In this document: piece by piece, positions 33,069-44,506 of the stretch
Position numbering within the stretch: position 1 is the first letter of the stretch
Layout: every line of letters starts with the position of its first letter
Source: Sciurus carolinensis
Taxonomy: Eukaryota > Chordata > Mammalia > Rodentia > Sciuridae
Assembly: GCF_902686445.1 (NCBI RefSeq)
Contig: NC_062232.1
Span: forward strand, 69,581,440-69,645,439
Direction of reading: 5' to 3'
Length of the DNA stretch: 64,000 bases
Made by a program: the position numbers and the translations under genes
The notes under the pieces: model-generated
Database searches by the model: none
Told to the model about the DNA's origin: nothing
The model's input: only the letters and a program-made list of their open reading frames with translations

Positions 33069-33518
33069 TGTCGGGGTCTTAGGACCCCTTGCTCTTCTCA
33101 ACCAGCGACAAGAGAAGGAGACACTTCCCAACAAGGTCAGACCAGTATAGGTAGGGCCGACTGACCACCCGCACCCAGCCCTCCAGGCAGAGGCCAATCA
33201 GATGCGTCAGGGAGACCAGTCACAGCAGGAACTCATTTACTAAGGAAGTCACACAGCTTTTATGTAGGGTGGGGGCTAGGCAGGAACCAATTAGCTTAAG
33301 GTCAGCAAGACACGGAGGATTCACACAGGTGAGAGTCCCATAGGACTATATGGCAAGCACGAGCTGATCACATTCGCGGAACTATTGTTAACCAATCCCT
33401 GACGGTGGTCTGATTTATCGTCATTAACCTTTGAAACTGCCTTTGAGCCTTGATCTTGCTCACTCGCCAGGGAGTAAGGAGTCAGCCTGAGTTAGTTAAC
33501 ATGTCATTGGTTCCAACA
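33069..33518 (-). repeat. ERV LTR, right arm, minus orientation
   Basis: 450 bp. The minus strand runs TGTTGGAACCAATGACATG to AAGACCCCGACA. Compared with the left arm, differences cluster at the U3 tip and in R/U5, while a central block of about 150 bases appears identical. It has ACATAAAAGC and AGTAAA like the left arm. Confidence 0.9.
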
Positions 33519-33524
33519 GGTGAC

Positions 33525-35784
33525 CACTTTGTATGTTCTCGTCAAAGCAGTTTTTCCCCTGCTGATCTACAGTTGGAGACCTTTGATTCCTTGTAGCAGC
33601 ACACAGTAGATCATCTCCTAAGTTACCAGGGCAGAACAAAGTGCACTATTCCTTTCCATTCTACTTAGTGCAGGGCAGATAAACAACTGTAGGGACTCAA
33701 GCTAAATTTCAGGAAAGTTCATTTCTATACCTGTGTCCCAGATTTCTTTTATGCAGATAGCTGGTCTAATGGAGGATGTAAGTAAAGAAGATAGTAGTTG
33801 CAAGTGTAAGGCTGGATATTTAAAATAAATAGGATAGATTAATTCAATAAAAGAGATGTATATTACCTTTTCCTATGGGCATTATGCATTATTCTTCTCA
33901 AAATATATTATTTGAACTGATAAATATTCCTTGACATGTTCTCTCATTCGGTAACCACCATTTTTGTATTTGCTCTTAATGTTCATAGCAATGTATTATG
34001 TCTTTTGATTTTGGCATTAGTGTAACACTTCGTTGTACTAATTTACATCATAATGTTCCATGATTAGGGAAAGCTATGGCAACTGTGGCTTAATCTTCAC
34101 AACAAAGGATAAATTAAATGCCTATAATCTCATATATAATCTATAAAATCTTCCTTAGTCATTGTTTTCTATAGTGTCAGGAAAATATTCAAACTATTTT
34201 GAAATTGTGAAAGAGATTGCTAGATATTTTTAAAATAATATTCTGGATATTGTCTAGGATACTCTTCTGGGATCCATTTACTTCTATTTAGGTTGGCACA
34301 TTTAATCATCTTTAATGAAGTTTATAACTTGAAGTTGTAGGAAACCAAAAATGCAAATGGTTCTTGTCCACACAGATTCAAATGACCATTCTCTAAGTGA
34401 AATCTAATTAGACATTTCTTTATAGATTTGATCAATTTTTTATATATTAGCAAATTCAGTTCAGACACCAATTGCTTATTTATATGTGGATTCTTTAAAC
34501 TATGCTTTGACTCTCTGTTTTACATTTTACTGATCTCCTTCTAAAATAAAAGTTTTCATGTGTTTTTTTTATATTTATATGAAGATCACACTATTTTCCA
34601 ATATGAAATGCACTTTTGAAAAATTATAATAGTATAGTATAATTTCCAAATTTACAGAAGTTTTGTTTTCCCATTTAAAGTAATAATTTTCAAAGTAATT
34701 GTCAGAATAATCAGTATTACAAAACAACAACAAAAAAGACTTTTATAGCTTAAAATTACTTTATGGTGAGGCTTCTCCTCACTGAAGTTATCAAAAGTTA
34801 GTTTATTATATTATCCTTTTTAAAAAAACATCTTATCTAGTGATCTTGGAACTAAATTGCTTGAGCAATTTTTCATAACCCTAGTCTGTCTTGAAGTGAA
34901 GAAAACTGACATAGAAACCTTTTGGATTAATGATCTTGAGCATCAAATTTTTCCATGAAGACCTCAGGAGAAGATCTAGGTGGGGTTCTCAAATCTGGAT
35001 GCTCATGAAAAAGAACAACAGGGATATTTATTTTAAACTAAATAAAATAAACAGTTATCTTTTGCAATTCTTTTATAATTGCCTGAAGAATTAATATTTT
35101 TTAAAAGCTCCCAAGGAGATTTGAATGTCTAAACAAATATGAATAAATCAATTGTAAACCTATGAGAAATCACAGGAAAATTCAGCATTATGCAGCAAAG
35201 CAGAAACAGAAGACATAACAAAAGTATATCTACCTTTTTAGGAATGAAACGCTTTAAAAGTACTTCCTGAATACTATGAAATAACAGGGTAACATTTAAA
35301 ATAAAATGAGGTAGTGCTTCTTTCCTGATATGTAAAGTATTTATACTTTATCACATCCATCCTCACAATAAGAAAATAAACAAATTGAAAATAAACAACT
35401 TTTCCTACATTCATCAGAGTATTGGTAACAAGGCAAATTACCAGTCTGAAAACTGGAGAAATAAGTAAATACAGAGAATAATAGAATACAGGAAGTAGAA
35501 TCCACCACTAGAGTGTGGTAGAAATACTTAAAAGGTCATTGATTAATTTCTGAAGATTGACCATGAACTAGTTGAGAGATACATACTTTTAGAAGCCTAG
35601 CCTTAGGATTACCCCAAACTTTCCTGAGTTTGACTTTTAATAGTCCATTCAAATTTTATATTAAAAATTAAGGAAAAATCCTCTAGTGCTACTAGCAGGG
35701 GTGGGTAAAATAACCATTTTGAAATACATCCAAAGCTCTGTTCTCATCAATTAAAATATTCCCTTAGGGAAAACTATATTTTAT
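33525..35784. other. Unassigned AT-rich DNA
   Basis: No gene or clear repeat is visible. The first ~250 bases (33525-33770) are richer in GC and may continue the old repeat that ends at 31416, split by the ERV. The rest has stop codons in all frames at random density. Confidence 0.4.
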
Positions 35785-35852
35785 TTTATTTTTTAGATTA
35801 TGTTTATTGATGCATTATAACTGTATATAATAGTGAGACTATATTACCAATA
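35785..35852 (-). mobile_element. L1 3' tip, antisense, very short
   Basis: TTTATTTTATTTTTTAGATT followed by ATTGATGCATTATAACTGTA matches the complement of the L1 3' end as at 2241 and 42410. Confidence 0.55.
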
Positions 35853-36324
35853 TGGTTTTAACCAGAGCCAAACTGACATAATAGAAGAGAAACAATCAAT
35901 TCTAGTTCCGCTTTAGCTACTCCACGTATATCACCAAAGAAACCAAAACAAAACCAAAATGAAACACTAAGACCACTTGTGAAGATGAGACTACCTAGAA
36001 GCACATACTAAAAGATTAAGAGCTAATCATAGAAAGACAGAATGTCCCAGCTCTCCCCATTGCATCAAGAAGACCCTTCCAAAATAAGAGAGGATTAAAG
36101 CTGATAAGAACTGCAAATCCCATGCAATCTATGAAGGTGTCTCTAGGGAAACCCAAAAATAACAGGGAAGAGAGTAGAGAGAAGTTCAGGCTCTGAAAGA
36201 TAATCTATAGAAAATACTGTACATAACCTTACAGCCCTATAAATCTCAAACTTCACATAAAGAATTATAGGAATAGAAAAGAAAGTAGAATGAGTTAGAC
36301 ATAAGTTTCCTATGTTCATAAATG

Positions 36325-36462
36325 AACACACCACCAATGAAAATCTACATCATATATAACCACAAGAATGGGATGCTAATTAGAATAAGTTATACTCCAT
36401 GTAAGCATAGCATGTCAAAATACACTATACTGTTATGTATATTTAAAAAGAACAAATTAAAA
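36325..36462 (+). mobile_element. L1 3' tail, 5'-truncated, sense
   Basis: GGGATGCTAATTAGAATAAG, TTATACTCCATGTAAGCATA and GTCAAAATACACTATACTGT match the L1 3' end also seen at 160-215. It is inserted in the old L1. Confidence 0.6.
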
Positions 36463-36937
36463 AATTGTATATCACAGTTCATTTTATGCCTGACTTTAAA
36501 TCAAAATTTATAAGAAAAAGAAAAGGATAAACTGATGAGGTAAAGTATTAGCATCAAAAACAGCTTCAGATATGATGCTGATTTTTTAATAGAATATGAT
36601 TATGCATATGATTAGTATATTTAAAGATATAATAGAAAAACTGTACACCATTTACGAAAAGAAGAGTAAAGTGGGCAGAGAAGTGAAAATTGCAAGGAAA
36701 ATATAAAAATTTATGTTGTTTGCAAGTACAAATATGGAACAAAAATTCCACTTTTATGCATAATTATAATGCAACAGTAAAAAGAAGATGAGAAAAAAAG
36801 AAACGTATAAATCAAATATATGGTAAAATACATGAATAATGTCTTTAATGGGCTTATCAACAGAATGGACACAGCTCAGGAAAGAATTAGTGCTACCTTG
36901 AAAATATGTCAATATAAACTTTACAAATTGAAAAAAA

Positions 36938-37600
36938 ATGAAGAAAAAGGACAAAGAGAAAATGGAACACACTATCCTTTTACAGGGTGAAGACACAATT
37001 AAAATGTATGACATTTATTTTGTTGGAGGAGAAAGATCTAAAAAAGTAATATTTGTAATAAGAGATATTGAAAATGTCCAACATTTACAACACCAAACCA
37101 AAAATCCAAGAAACACAGATAGCATTAAGCATGATAAATTCAAAAATATAAATAAATACAACCCTATACCAGGGCAAATCATATTAAAAATACAGAGTCA
37201 AAAAATTTTTAAAAAGAAAAAATTGGCTTACCTATGTAAGGATAATAATATGCACAATGATAATATGATTTACATAGAACTTCTCTTCAGAAACCATGTC
37301 ATGCCATCAAAAGGAGACTGAACAGAAATATTTCAAGTTTCAAAGAAAAAAAGATAGCACACCTAGACCTATATATTCAATAAAATCATCCTCCCAAAGA
37401 GAAGAAAAATATGTTTTTTTCAGATAATCGCAAATTGAGAGAATTTGACACCAGTAGACATATTTCATAAGAAATGTTAAAGAAAATTCTTCAGATAGGA
37501 GATAAATAAAGTAGGATAGAAATATGGGAGTATATGAAGCAGAATAGTGCTATTTGAAAGTAGACTTCAATTAGTTGTATGTCACAAGCTCTAAGGTAAT
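36938..37600 (+). pseudogene. Old L1 ORF1 remnant
   Basis: An open stretch of 127 codons (36938-37321) contains Lys-rich sequence and a decayed match to the ORF1 RNA-binding domain (PIPGQIILKIQSQ region). Further homology continues through stops. It is not a functional gene. Confidence 0.45.
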
Positions 37601-37854
37601 CTCTAAAATACTTTTTTAAGATAAGCAGTTGATATATTTAGAGGAAAGAATGGAATTATATAAAATGTCCAATTAAAACTTGTGAAAGAAGAAATAAAGT
37701 AGAAGGAAAAGACAAACAAAATGATAATGCATACAAAACAGTCACAAATATGGTCAATATTATATCAACTATATCAGTAATAAATTTAAATAAGTCATTT
37801 AAATACACCAACCAAGTAGAACACAGTAACTGAGTAATTAAAAAATGAAGTATA

Positions 37855-38057
37855 GCATGGTCCAGTGGCACACCCCTATAGTCCCAGTGGCTGGGGAGGC
37901 TGAGACAGAAGCATGCCAATTTCAAGACCAGCTGCATCAACTTAGGGAGTCCTGAGCAATTTAGTGAGACTCTGTCTCAAAATAAAAAATAAAAAGGCTG
38001 GGTGTGTAGCTCAGTGGTAAAGTGTCCCTGGGTTTAATCTCTAGTATCAAAATGTGT
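37855..38057 (+). mobile_element. MEN-type SINE
   Basis: B1-like half (CCTATAGTCCCAGTGGCTGG, GTGAGACTCTGTCTCAAAAT), linker, ID half (GGCTGGGTGTGTAGCTCAGT, GGGTTTAATCTCTAGTATC). A CA run in its tail region follows (38059-38074). Confidence 0.88.
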
Positions 38058-38800
38058 ATCATATACACACACACAAGTATATGTTGTCTAAAAAGTTTTC
38101 ACTTTAAATAAAAATATACAGACAGATCAAAAAGTAAAGGTATGAGAAAAAGATATAGCATGCTATGCTAATGCTGAACAAAAATTAAGAAAAAGCAGGT
38201 TTTAAAACAAGGTTTCAGTGGCAAAGATCATTATATAATACGTTAACATAAAAATTTTCAAGGAAGACATAGCAATATTTAATTTGTATGCATCTAATGA
38301 GAGCATCTAATTATGTGAGGTAGCAACTGATAGAAATGTAAGGAGAAATAAGTAAATACATTTACTGTAGATGGATATTTCAAAACATCATTAACAGTGA
38401 CTGGCAGAGCTAGCTTAGAGAAATTACTAAAAATGTAGCTAGACTTAATAATGCCATGAATCAATTAGATCAATTTGACATTTATATAATCCAGCAATGG
38501 CAGTACACATTCTTCTCAAATTGACATGGAACTTTCATCTAATAGACAATGTCCTGAGCCAAAGTTCACATGGAAATTTCATCAAATAGATAACATTCTT
38601 GTCAGCTTAACAATGTAAAAGAATAGAAGTCATATAATATATGCTCTCAGTTATCTGTATGCAATAGAAATCAGTAACTGAAAGATAGTCAAGCATCTCA
38701 AAAATATTGTGATATTAAACATCACAATTCTATATAATATGTAAGTCAAAGAATGTCTTGAAAGAAAGGAAATAATGAACTAAATGAAAATTAAAATACA

Positions 38801-39050
38801 AGTCAGGCATAGTGGTGCACTCCTGTAATCCCAGCTGTTCAAGAGGCAGAGGCAGAAGGATCCCAAGTTCAAAGCCAACTTCAGCAACTTAATGAGGCTC
38901 TAAGAATGTCAGCAAGAAATTGTCTCAAAAAAAATATGTGTATATATATATGTATGTATATGTATATATATATATATAAATGACTGGGGATGTGTCTCAC
39001 TGTTAAGTGCCTCTGGGTTCAATCAATTCCTGATTACTCCCCCCATAAAG
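38801..39050 (+). mobile_element. MEN-type SINE with expanded TA linker
   Basis: B1-like half (AGGCATAGTGGTGCACTCCT, GTAATCCCAGCTG), then a (TA)n/(TG) tract at 38935-38978 in place of the normal A-rich linker, then an ID half (GACTGGGGATGTGTCTCACT, CTGGGTTCAATCAATTCC). Confidence 0.85.
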
Positions 39051-39059
39051 AAGATCCAA

Positions 39060-41960
39060 TCTATGAAAATCTGTATGGTGTAATAAAATCAGTGCTTAGA
39101 GGAAAATGTATAGCATTAAATGAATATATCAGACAAGAAAGATCTAAAATTATTAATCTGTGCTTTAACTTTAGAAAATAAGAAAAAGATGTGCAAATTA
39201 AATCCAAACTGAAGAGCAAAAAGGATACAAAATTAGAGCAGAAGTCAATGGAACTGATAGTAAGAAATTAATAGAGAAAAATCAACAAAACTAAAAAGGT
39301 GATTTTTTTGAAAATGTCAATAAAGTTGATAAAATGCCAGCTAAACTAACTGAGAAAAAGAGAGAGTAAACTGTTTTAAATATTATGAACGACACTATGT
39401 CTATAAATTTGGTGACAGAGGAAATGAAACAATTCCTTGAAAAGTGCAGACTGACAAAACTCACACAGGAAAAGATAGATAATGTGAATAGGCTTATATA
39501 TGGTGAACAAATTGAATTTAAAAATTGATAACATTTCAAACAAGTCACAATAAAAGCTAAATAGGTTCAATAGAGAATTCTACCAAAATTTTAAAGATGA
39601 AATTATAATAATTCTCTATAATCTTTTCCAGAAAATATAAGTAGATGTGATAATTCCTAACTTATTCTGAGGCCAGCATTTTCATAAGAGTGAAATCAGA
39701 AAAATACATTACCAAAAAGGATTACTATACACATAGTACCACTCCTGAACATAAATGGAAAATTTCTTAACAAAATATTAGTAAATCATTTGAGCAATAT
39801 ATTGAAAAAATTGCATTGTGGTCATTTTGGGTATATTATTCTAGGATAGGCTTAAGAAGTAAAACATTATCATATCAAAAAATGTAAATGTTTTGTAAAA
39901 GTCAACACCCATTCATGGTAAAAGCACTCATTTGTCTAGCAGTAGATAAGAACTTACTTGACATGATCAACATGAAAAAAAAAAATAACCTGCAAAATTA
40001 ATATCATACTAAATGGTGATACACTACATGTTTTCCTCCTAAGATTAGGAAGAAGGCAAAGATGATGTCTGCCATTACTTCTATTTAACAGTACCGGAAG
40101 TCCTAGATAATGCAATGACATAATAAAGGAAATAAAAGTTATGTAGAGTGAGAAAGAAATCAAACTTTTTCTCAAATACACAATTAGCTATTTAGAAATT
40201 TCCAAAGAATCAAAACAAAAAGGTCTTGAAATGAATAAGTGATGATAATAAATTTTCAAGATAAAAGGTTTATGTATAAAAGTCAATTGCTTTCCAATAT
40301 ACCAACAATGGTTAGAAGATGAAATTTAAAACTACATTAGCATGAAAAAATAAAACACTTAAGTATGAATTTAACAATATATGCATAAATTTATATGAGG
40401 AAAACTACAAATTTGTTGAAGGAAACCCAAAAAGATTTAAATAAATAGAGAGATATTCTGTTTGTATGAGAAGACTCAATATTAACCTATTAGTTCTTCC
40501 ATTAGATCTATATATTCAAAGCACTTCCAATTAAAATTTAGCAAGTTATTTTCTGGATATAAACTTACAAGCTCTAAAGTTTGTTTACAAAGGAAAAAGA
40601 TGCAGAACAGCCAACATAATATTTAAGAGGAGTGAACCAGAATATTAAACACTACATGATGTCAAAACATACTATAAAGCTATACTAATCAAAATAGCAT
40701 GGAATTGTTAAGTAGAGAAATCCGTAAGTGGAATAGAACACAGAGCTTAGAAATAGACTTGCACAAATATAGTCAATGAATCTTTCTTTTTTTTTTTTTT
40801 TTTTTTTTTTGGGTGCTGGGGATCGAACCCAGGGCCTTGTGCTTACAAGGCAAGCACTCTACCAACTGAGCTATCTCCCCAGCCCCTGTCAATGAATCTT
40901 TCACAGAGCATAGGCAATCCAATGGAAGTGTAGTCTTTGATAAGTGTTCTGGAACAACTAGACATTCACATGCTAATATAAAACATAAGAATGAATCTAG
41001 AAAAAAAACTTTACACCTCATACAATAAACTCGAAATGTATCACAAAGAAAAGTAAATGGAAAACTGCAAAACTTCTAGAATATAACACAGGAGAAAATC
41101 TAGGAGATTTTGAATTTGGCAATGAAATTTTGGATGCAAAACACAAAAAGTACTATCCATAAAAAAAGATAAATTTGTCTACATTAAAATTATAACTTTT
41201 GTTCTACCAAGAGAATGATGAGACAAGTCATACCCTGGGATACAATGTTGCAATATATATTCGATTAAGACCTTGTACTCAAAAATATAAAGAACCCATA
41301 TATCTGATCAACAATAAAACAAATCCAATTTTATAATTGGCAAAGATCTGAAGATAATATACCAAAGGAAATATACACGTGCTAATTACATCTTTGTAAA
41401 GATGCTCAATATCCTATGCCCTTAGGAAATTGCAGACAACAACATAGGATTCCACACCTAAATGAATGACTGAAGTATAAAGTCTGACAACTCTAAGTCC
41501 TCACCATGATTTTGAACAAATGGAACTCTTATTCATTACTGGTGAGAATACAAAAATTACAGACAGTTTGGAAGACAGTTTGGCAGTTTCTGGCAAAACT
41601 AAATGTAGGCTTACTTTGTAATCTAAGAATTTCACTTTAAGTATTTACTCAAATTGAAAACATGACTACACGAAAACTGACACACAAGTATTTACAATAA
41701 TTGTATTCCTAAGCACTAATACTGGAAGAAACCAATATATTCTTCAATAAGTGAAGTGTAAAAAGTTGTGGTGTATCCATACAAAGAAGTATCATTAAGC
41801 AGTAAGAAGAAATGAACTATAAATCCATGAGAAGTTATGGAACATCCTTAATATACTACTAAATGAAAGAAACAGATCAAAATAAACTGCATACTGCATG
41901 AATCCAACCAAATGATGTTTTAGAAAATGCGTAACTAGAGAGAGTAAACACTTTTTGTTT
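39060..41960 (+). pseudogene. Old L1 ORF2 remnant (RT and C-terminal parts)
   Basis: An open piece at 38990-39181 translates with VIKSVLRGKCIALNEYIRQERSK, a recognisable ORF2 segment between endonuclease and RT. Later blocks (AATGGTGATACACTACATGT at 40013, CTATACTAATCAAAATAGCA at 40681, GTGGTGTATCCATACAAAG at 41768) keep ORF2 order. It has many stops and an ID SINE insertion. Confidence 0.65.
40787..40887 (-). mobile_element. Young ID-like tRNA SINE, antisense, perfect target duplication
   Basis: T-run of about 25 (its polyA tail), then GTGCTGGGGATCGAACCCAG, GCAAGCACTCTACCAACTG and AGCTATCTCCCCAGCCCC. The 15 bases GTCAATGAATCTTTC occur on both sides (40772-40786 and 40888-40902) without mismatch. 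CpG (ATCGAACC) is retained, so it is a recent insertion. Confidence 0.93.
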
Positions 41961-42399
41961 TGTGTTTGGGGTTCTGGAAGAGAAAGAAAGGAAGATGGAG
42001 CACTAAGGAATTTTAGGGAAGTGAAACTATTATGCATGAAACCCTAATGGTAGACACATGACTTTCTGCATTTGTCAAAACTATGTAACTGTACAGAACA
42101 AAAGATGAACCCTAATGCAAACTGTGGACTTTACTTAATAATTAATAATCAATATTTATCAATTGTAACAATTTTACCACACTAATGCATAATGCTAATA
42201 ATAGGGGATATTTTTGGAGAGGAAGACTAGAGGAACATATGGGAAATATCTCTTTTTTCTGCATATATTTTTAAGGAAACCTAAAGTAGCTGTAAAATGA
42301 AGGACATTAAAAAAATTAGGTAAATTTATGTGTCAATATGTAACAATTGCTAAGATTTAATGTTTAGAAAACACAATGCAGAACAGTGTGTATGTATTA

Positions 42400-42565
42400 T
42401 AACACTTTTTAAGATGTATTTTTATTGGTGCATTATAATTATACATAATAGTGGTATTTATTATGCTATATTTATATGTGCACATAACATAATTTGATCA
42501 ATATTATTCCCTATTACTTTTCCTTTCTCTCCTCTCCTCTCTCACCTGGATCTGTTTGCTCTACT
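42400..42565 (-). mobile_element. L1 3' UTR fragment, antisense
   Basis: TTATTGGTGCATTATAATTA, then CTTTCTCTCCTCTCCTCTCT, match the complement of the L1 3' UTR as at 2250-2380. Confidence 0.65.
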
Positions 42566-42651
42566 GTACTGATCTCCCTTCAATTACCATTATTATCATT
42601 AACATTATTATTTTAATTAGCATATTATAATCATATATAACACTGTTATTT

Positions 42652-42711
42652 TTTTTTTTTTTTTCAGTATATATTTTTTTTTAATTTATTTTTTTACGTT
42701 TACATAGGGTA
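42652..42711 (-). mobile_element. Micro L1 insertion (3' end only), antisense
   Basis: About 60 bases: a T run, TTTACGTTTACATAGGGT (complement of the L1 3' end; compare 60238-60252), flanked on both sides by AACACTGTTATTTTT (42637-42651 and 42712-42726). It is an extremely 5'-truncated target-primed insertion. Confidence 0.75.
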
Positions 42712-42724
42712 ACACTGTTATTTT

Positions 42725-42776
42725 TAAGAGTAATAAATATTTACCTATAGACCTAAGCACACACAGGTGTCTGTGT

Positions 42777-42817
<41 letters not shown>

Positions 42818-42990
42818 CTATACGTTGAAATATGCAAAGAAGATGCAAGCAAATTTTAACAATAGTAGCCTCTGGAAAGGAGACTTGGGAATGTCATTAG
42901 AGATAGGGAAGACAATTCTTTTTGATTTTTAACTCTGTACAGTTTACTGTTTTTGCAGTGTATGTACTACTTTAATTTATAAAAGTTAAT
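42725..42990 (+). mobile_element. Possible old L1 3' UTR piece with (GT)n
   Basis: GT run at 42779-42813, then the order CAATAGTAGCCTCTGGAAAG, GGAGACTTGGGAATGTC and TTGATTTTTAACTCTGTACA, which resembles the end of ancient L1 copies. Low certainty. Confidence 0.35.
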
Positions 42991-43734
42991 TTTAAAGTAA
43001 AATCAAAACAGAATGAAAATCTCGATAAAAAATGGATTTAAATCTAAATGTACATAATAAAATGGAATTTGATATCATAATCAAACATCTCAAAAAACAT
43101 AAAATATTAAAAAATGTCCAAGAAGTAAATATGAAGAAGCAAATAGGTCTGAGATAAAAGGCAAATAAAGTATGTGCTACAAGAGAAAGCTGTACTTTTA
43201 AACAAAATCTATGCAGGTTTCCTTCATTTTTTAGGATACAGATACATGTTGAACATTCTGTCAAAGTTAAATGCTGTTGAAAAACCTATCTTGACTGTAT
43301 AATGCTAACAGATAGTATTTTACAATATCATTAGCTAAAAGCTCTGTTGGGGCAATAACCATGTGTATTTCTAATATATTCCAAGTCTTTCACTGCACAT
43401 ACTACAAGATAGGTGCTCGACAAATATTTGTTGAGTGAGTGACTACATTTTTTTGTAATGAATGTGTGCATTTTTATCTATGTTTACATTTTCTCACAAG
43501 CATGCCTCTAACAGGTGTCATTTCACATTTTGAAAATCTTGGTCTTTCCTTTGATTACTCAAGCAAGTACTTAGTTAAGAAAACCTGTCATCCTGAAAAT
43601 GGGTATATTAAATTGTGAATAGTTTATCTAGGATATTCTGAAAAAAAAATAATGTGTCTTCAAGCAGTGTCATGTTTTAAATTCGTACAAGTACCATTTT
43701 TTATGGAAAATTAGACCAATAAAAAGAATAGACA
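42991..43734. other. Unassigned AT-rich DNA
   Basis: The sequence at 43345-43445 (AAGCTCTGTTGGGGCAATAA, then AATATTTGTTGAGTGAGTGA) resembles the 3' end of an ancient MIR-type SINE in the plus direction. Otherwise nothing is visible. Confidence 0.4.
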
Positions 43735-43947
43735 GTAATGGTGGCGCACACCAGTAATTCTGGTGACTCGGGAGAATGAGGCATGAGGATTGCAAGTTCA
43801 AAGTCAGCCTCAGCAACTTAGCAAGGTCCTAAAGCAACTTAGAGAGACTCTGTCTCTAAATAAAATCAAAAAGGGATGTGGATGTTGCTTAGTGGTTAAC
43901 TGCCCGTAGGTTCAATCCTCAGTTCACTCCATAAAAATGTGGTTGAA
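43735..43947 (+). mobile_element. MEN-type SINE
   Basis: B1-like half (AATGGTGGCGCACACCAGTA, CTCAGCAACTTAGCAAGGTC), linker, ID half (GGATGTGGATGTTGCTTAGT, GGTTCAATCCTCAGTTC). Confidence 0.88.
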
Positions 43948-44057
43948 AAATACTCTGAGGTCAAGAATTAGTTAGTAATAGAAACATGAATTTCAGGACA
44001 GATCATTAATTCTGTCACACACATATACACAGACACATATACCTCAAAAATATAATC
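43948..44057. other. Short unassigned spacer
   Basis: Lies between a MEN and the solo LTR; nothing is recognised. Confidence 0.3.
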
Positions 44058-44063
44058 CTGCAG

Positions 44064-44506
44064 TGTTGGGACTAATGACACGTTAACTAACTCAGTCTGA
44101 CTCCTTACTCCCTGGCAAGTGAGCAAGATCAAGTCCTCAAAGGCGGTTTCAATAGTTAATGACAATAAATCGGACCACCGTTAGGGATTGGTTAACAACA
44201 GTTCCGTGAACGTGATCAGCTCGAGCTTGCCATATAGTCCTATGGGACTCTCACCTGCGCCCCCGCCCTTGCTGACCTTTAAGCTAATTGGTTCCCACCT
44301 AGCCTCCACCCTACATAAAAGCTGTGTGACTTCCTCAATAAACGAGTTCCTGCTGTGATGGTCTCCCTGACGCGTCTGATTGTCCTCCGCCCGGAGTGCT
44401 GGTGTGGGTGGTCAGTCAGCCCTACCTTTCTTGGTCTGGCCTTGTTGGGGAATGCCCCCTTCCCTTGTTACTGTGGAGAAGAGCAAAGGGGCTAAAGACC
44501 CCAACA
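44064..44506 (+). mobile_element. Solo class II ERV LTR, same family as the inverted element
   Basis: 443 bp, TGTTGGGACTAATGACACG to AAGACCCCAACA, with perfect terminal inverted repeats (TGTTGGG/CCCAACA). The 6 bases CTGCAG flank both sides (44058-44063 and 44507-44512). TATA-like ACATAAAAGC at 44313-44322 and a proper AATAAA at 44337-44342 mark U3/R. It differs from the arms at 31423/33069 by several small indels (for example CTCACCTGCGCCCCCGCCC in place of their longer block). It defines the true ends of this LTR family. Confidence 0.93.

Larger units (their letters stand above)
31423..33518. mobile_element. Class II ERV with two inverted, head-to-head LTRs
   Basis: The left arm is an LTR in plus orientation (31423-31873) followed by a Lys-type primer binding site. 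The right arm is an LTR in minus orientation (33069-33518), also followed, reading inward, by a Lys-type primer binding site. Both outer ends are U3 starts (TGTTGGGAC on the left; CCAACA on the right). The flanks are GGTGCC (31417-31422) and GGTGAC (33519-33524), a 6-bp duplication with one mismatch, the size made by class II ERV integrases. The arms differ at about 20 of 450 positions by my count. Between them is a minus-strand leader and a broken gag fragment. A normal provirus has direct repeats, and here they are inverted. An inference is integration of an aberrant palindromic reverse-transcription product; later inversion or two neighbouring insertions are alternatives. Confidence 0.88.
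35855..42330 (+). mobile_element. Old L1 (L1MA-like), near full length, sense
   Basis: In order: 5' UTR-like segment (35855-36324: AACTGACATAATAGAAGAGA, GAGAGAAGTTCAGGCTCTGA), ORF1 region (36930-37600), ORF2 with endonuclease traces (38180-38760), RT traces (39060-40720), C-terminal part (41200-41900), and a 3' UTR of L1MA type (GTCAAAACTATGTAACTGTA, AAGATGAACCCTAATGCAAA, TCAATTGTAACAATTTTACC). It is interrupted by an L1 tail (36325-36462), two MEN SINEs and one ID SINE. Frames are short and broken throughout. Divergence indicates an insertion well before the squirrel lineage. Confidence 0.75.

Noticed and set aside
31423..33518. Two separate solo-LTR insertions side by side
   Set aside because: Each would have its own 6-bp duplication and no primer binding site. 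Here both arms keep primer binding sites and only the outer flanks match each other. Kept as an alternative in the findings.
40787..40887. tRNA gene
   Set aside because: A- and B-box-like sequences are present, but this is a tRNA-derived SINE with a polyA tail and target duplication, as are the similar hits at 4580, 18015, 48956, 52118, 56732 and 57880.
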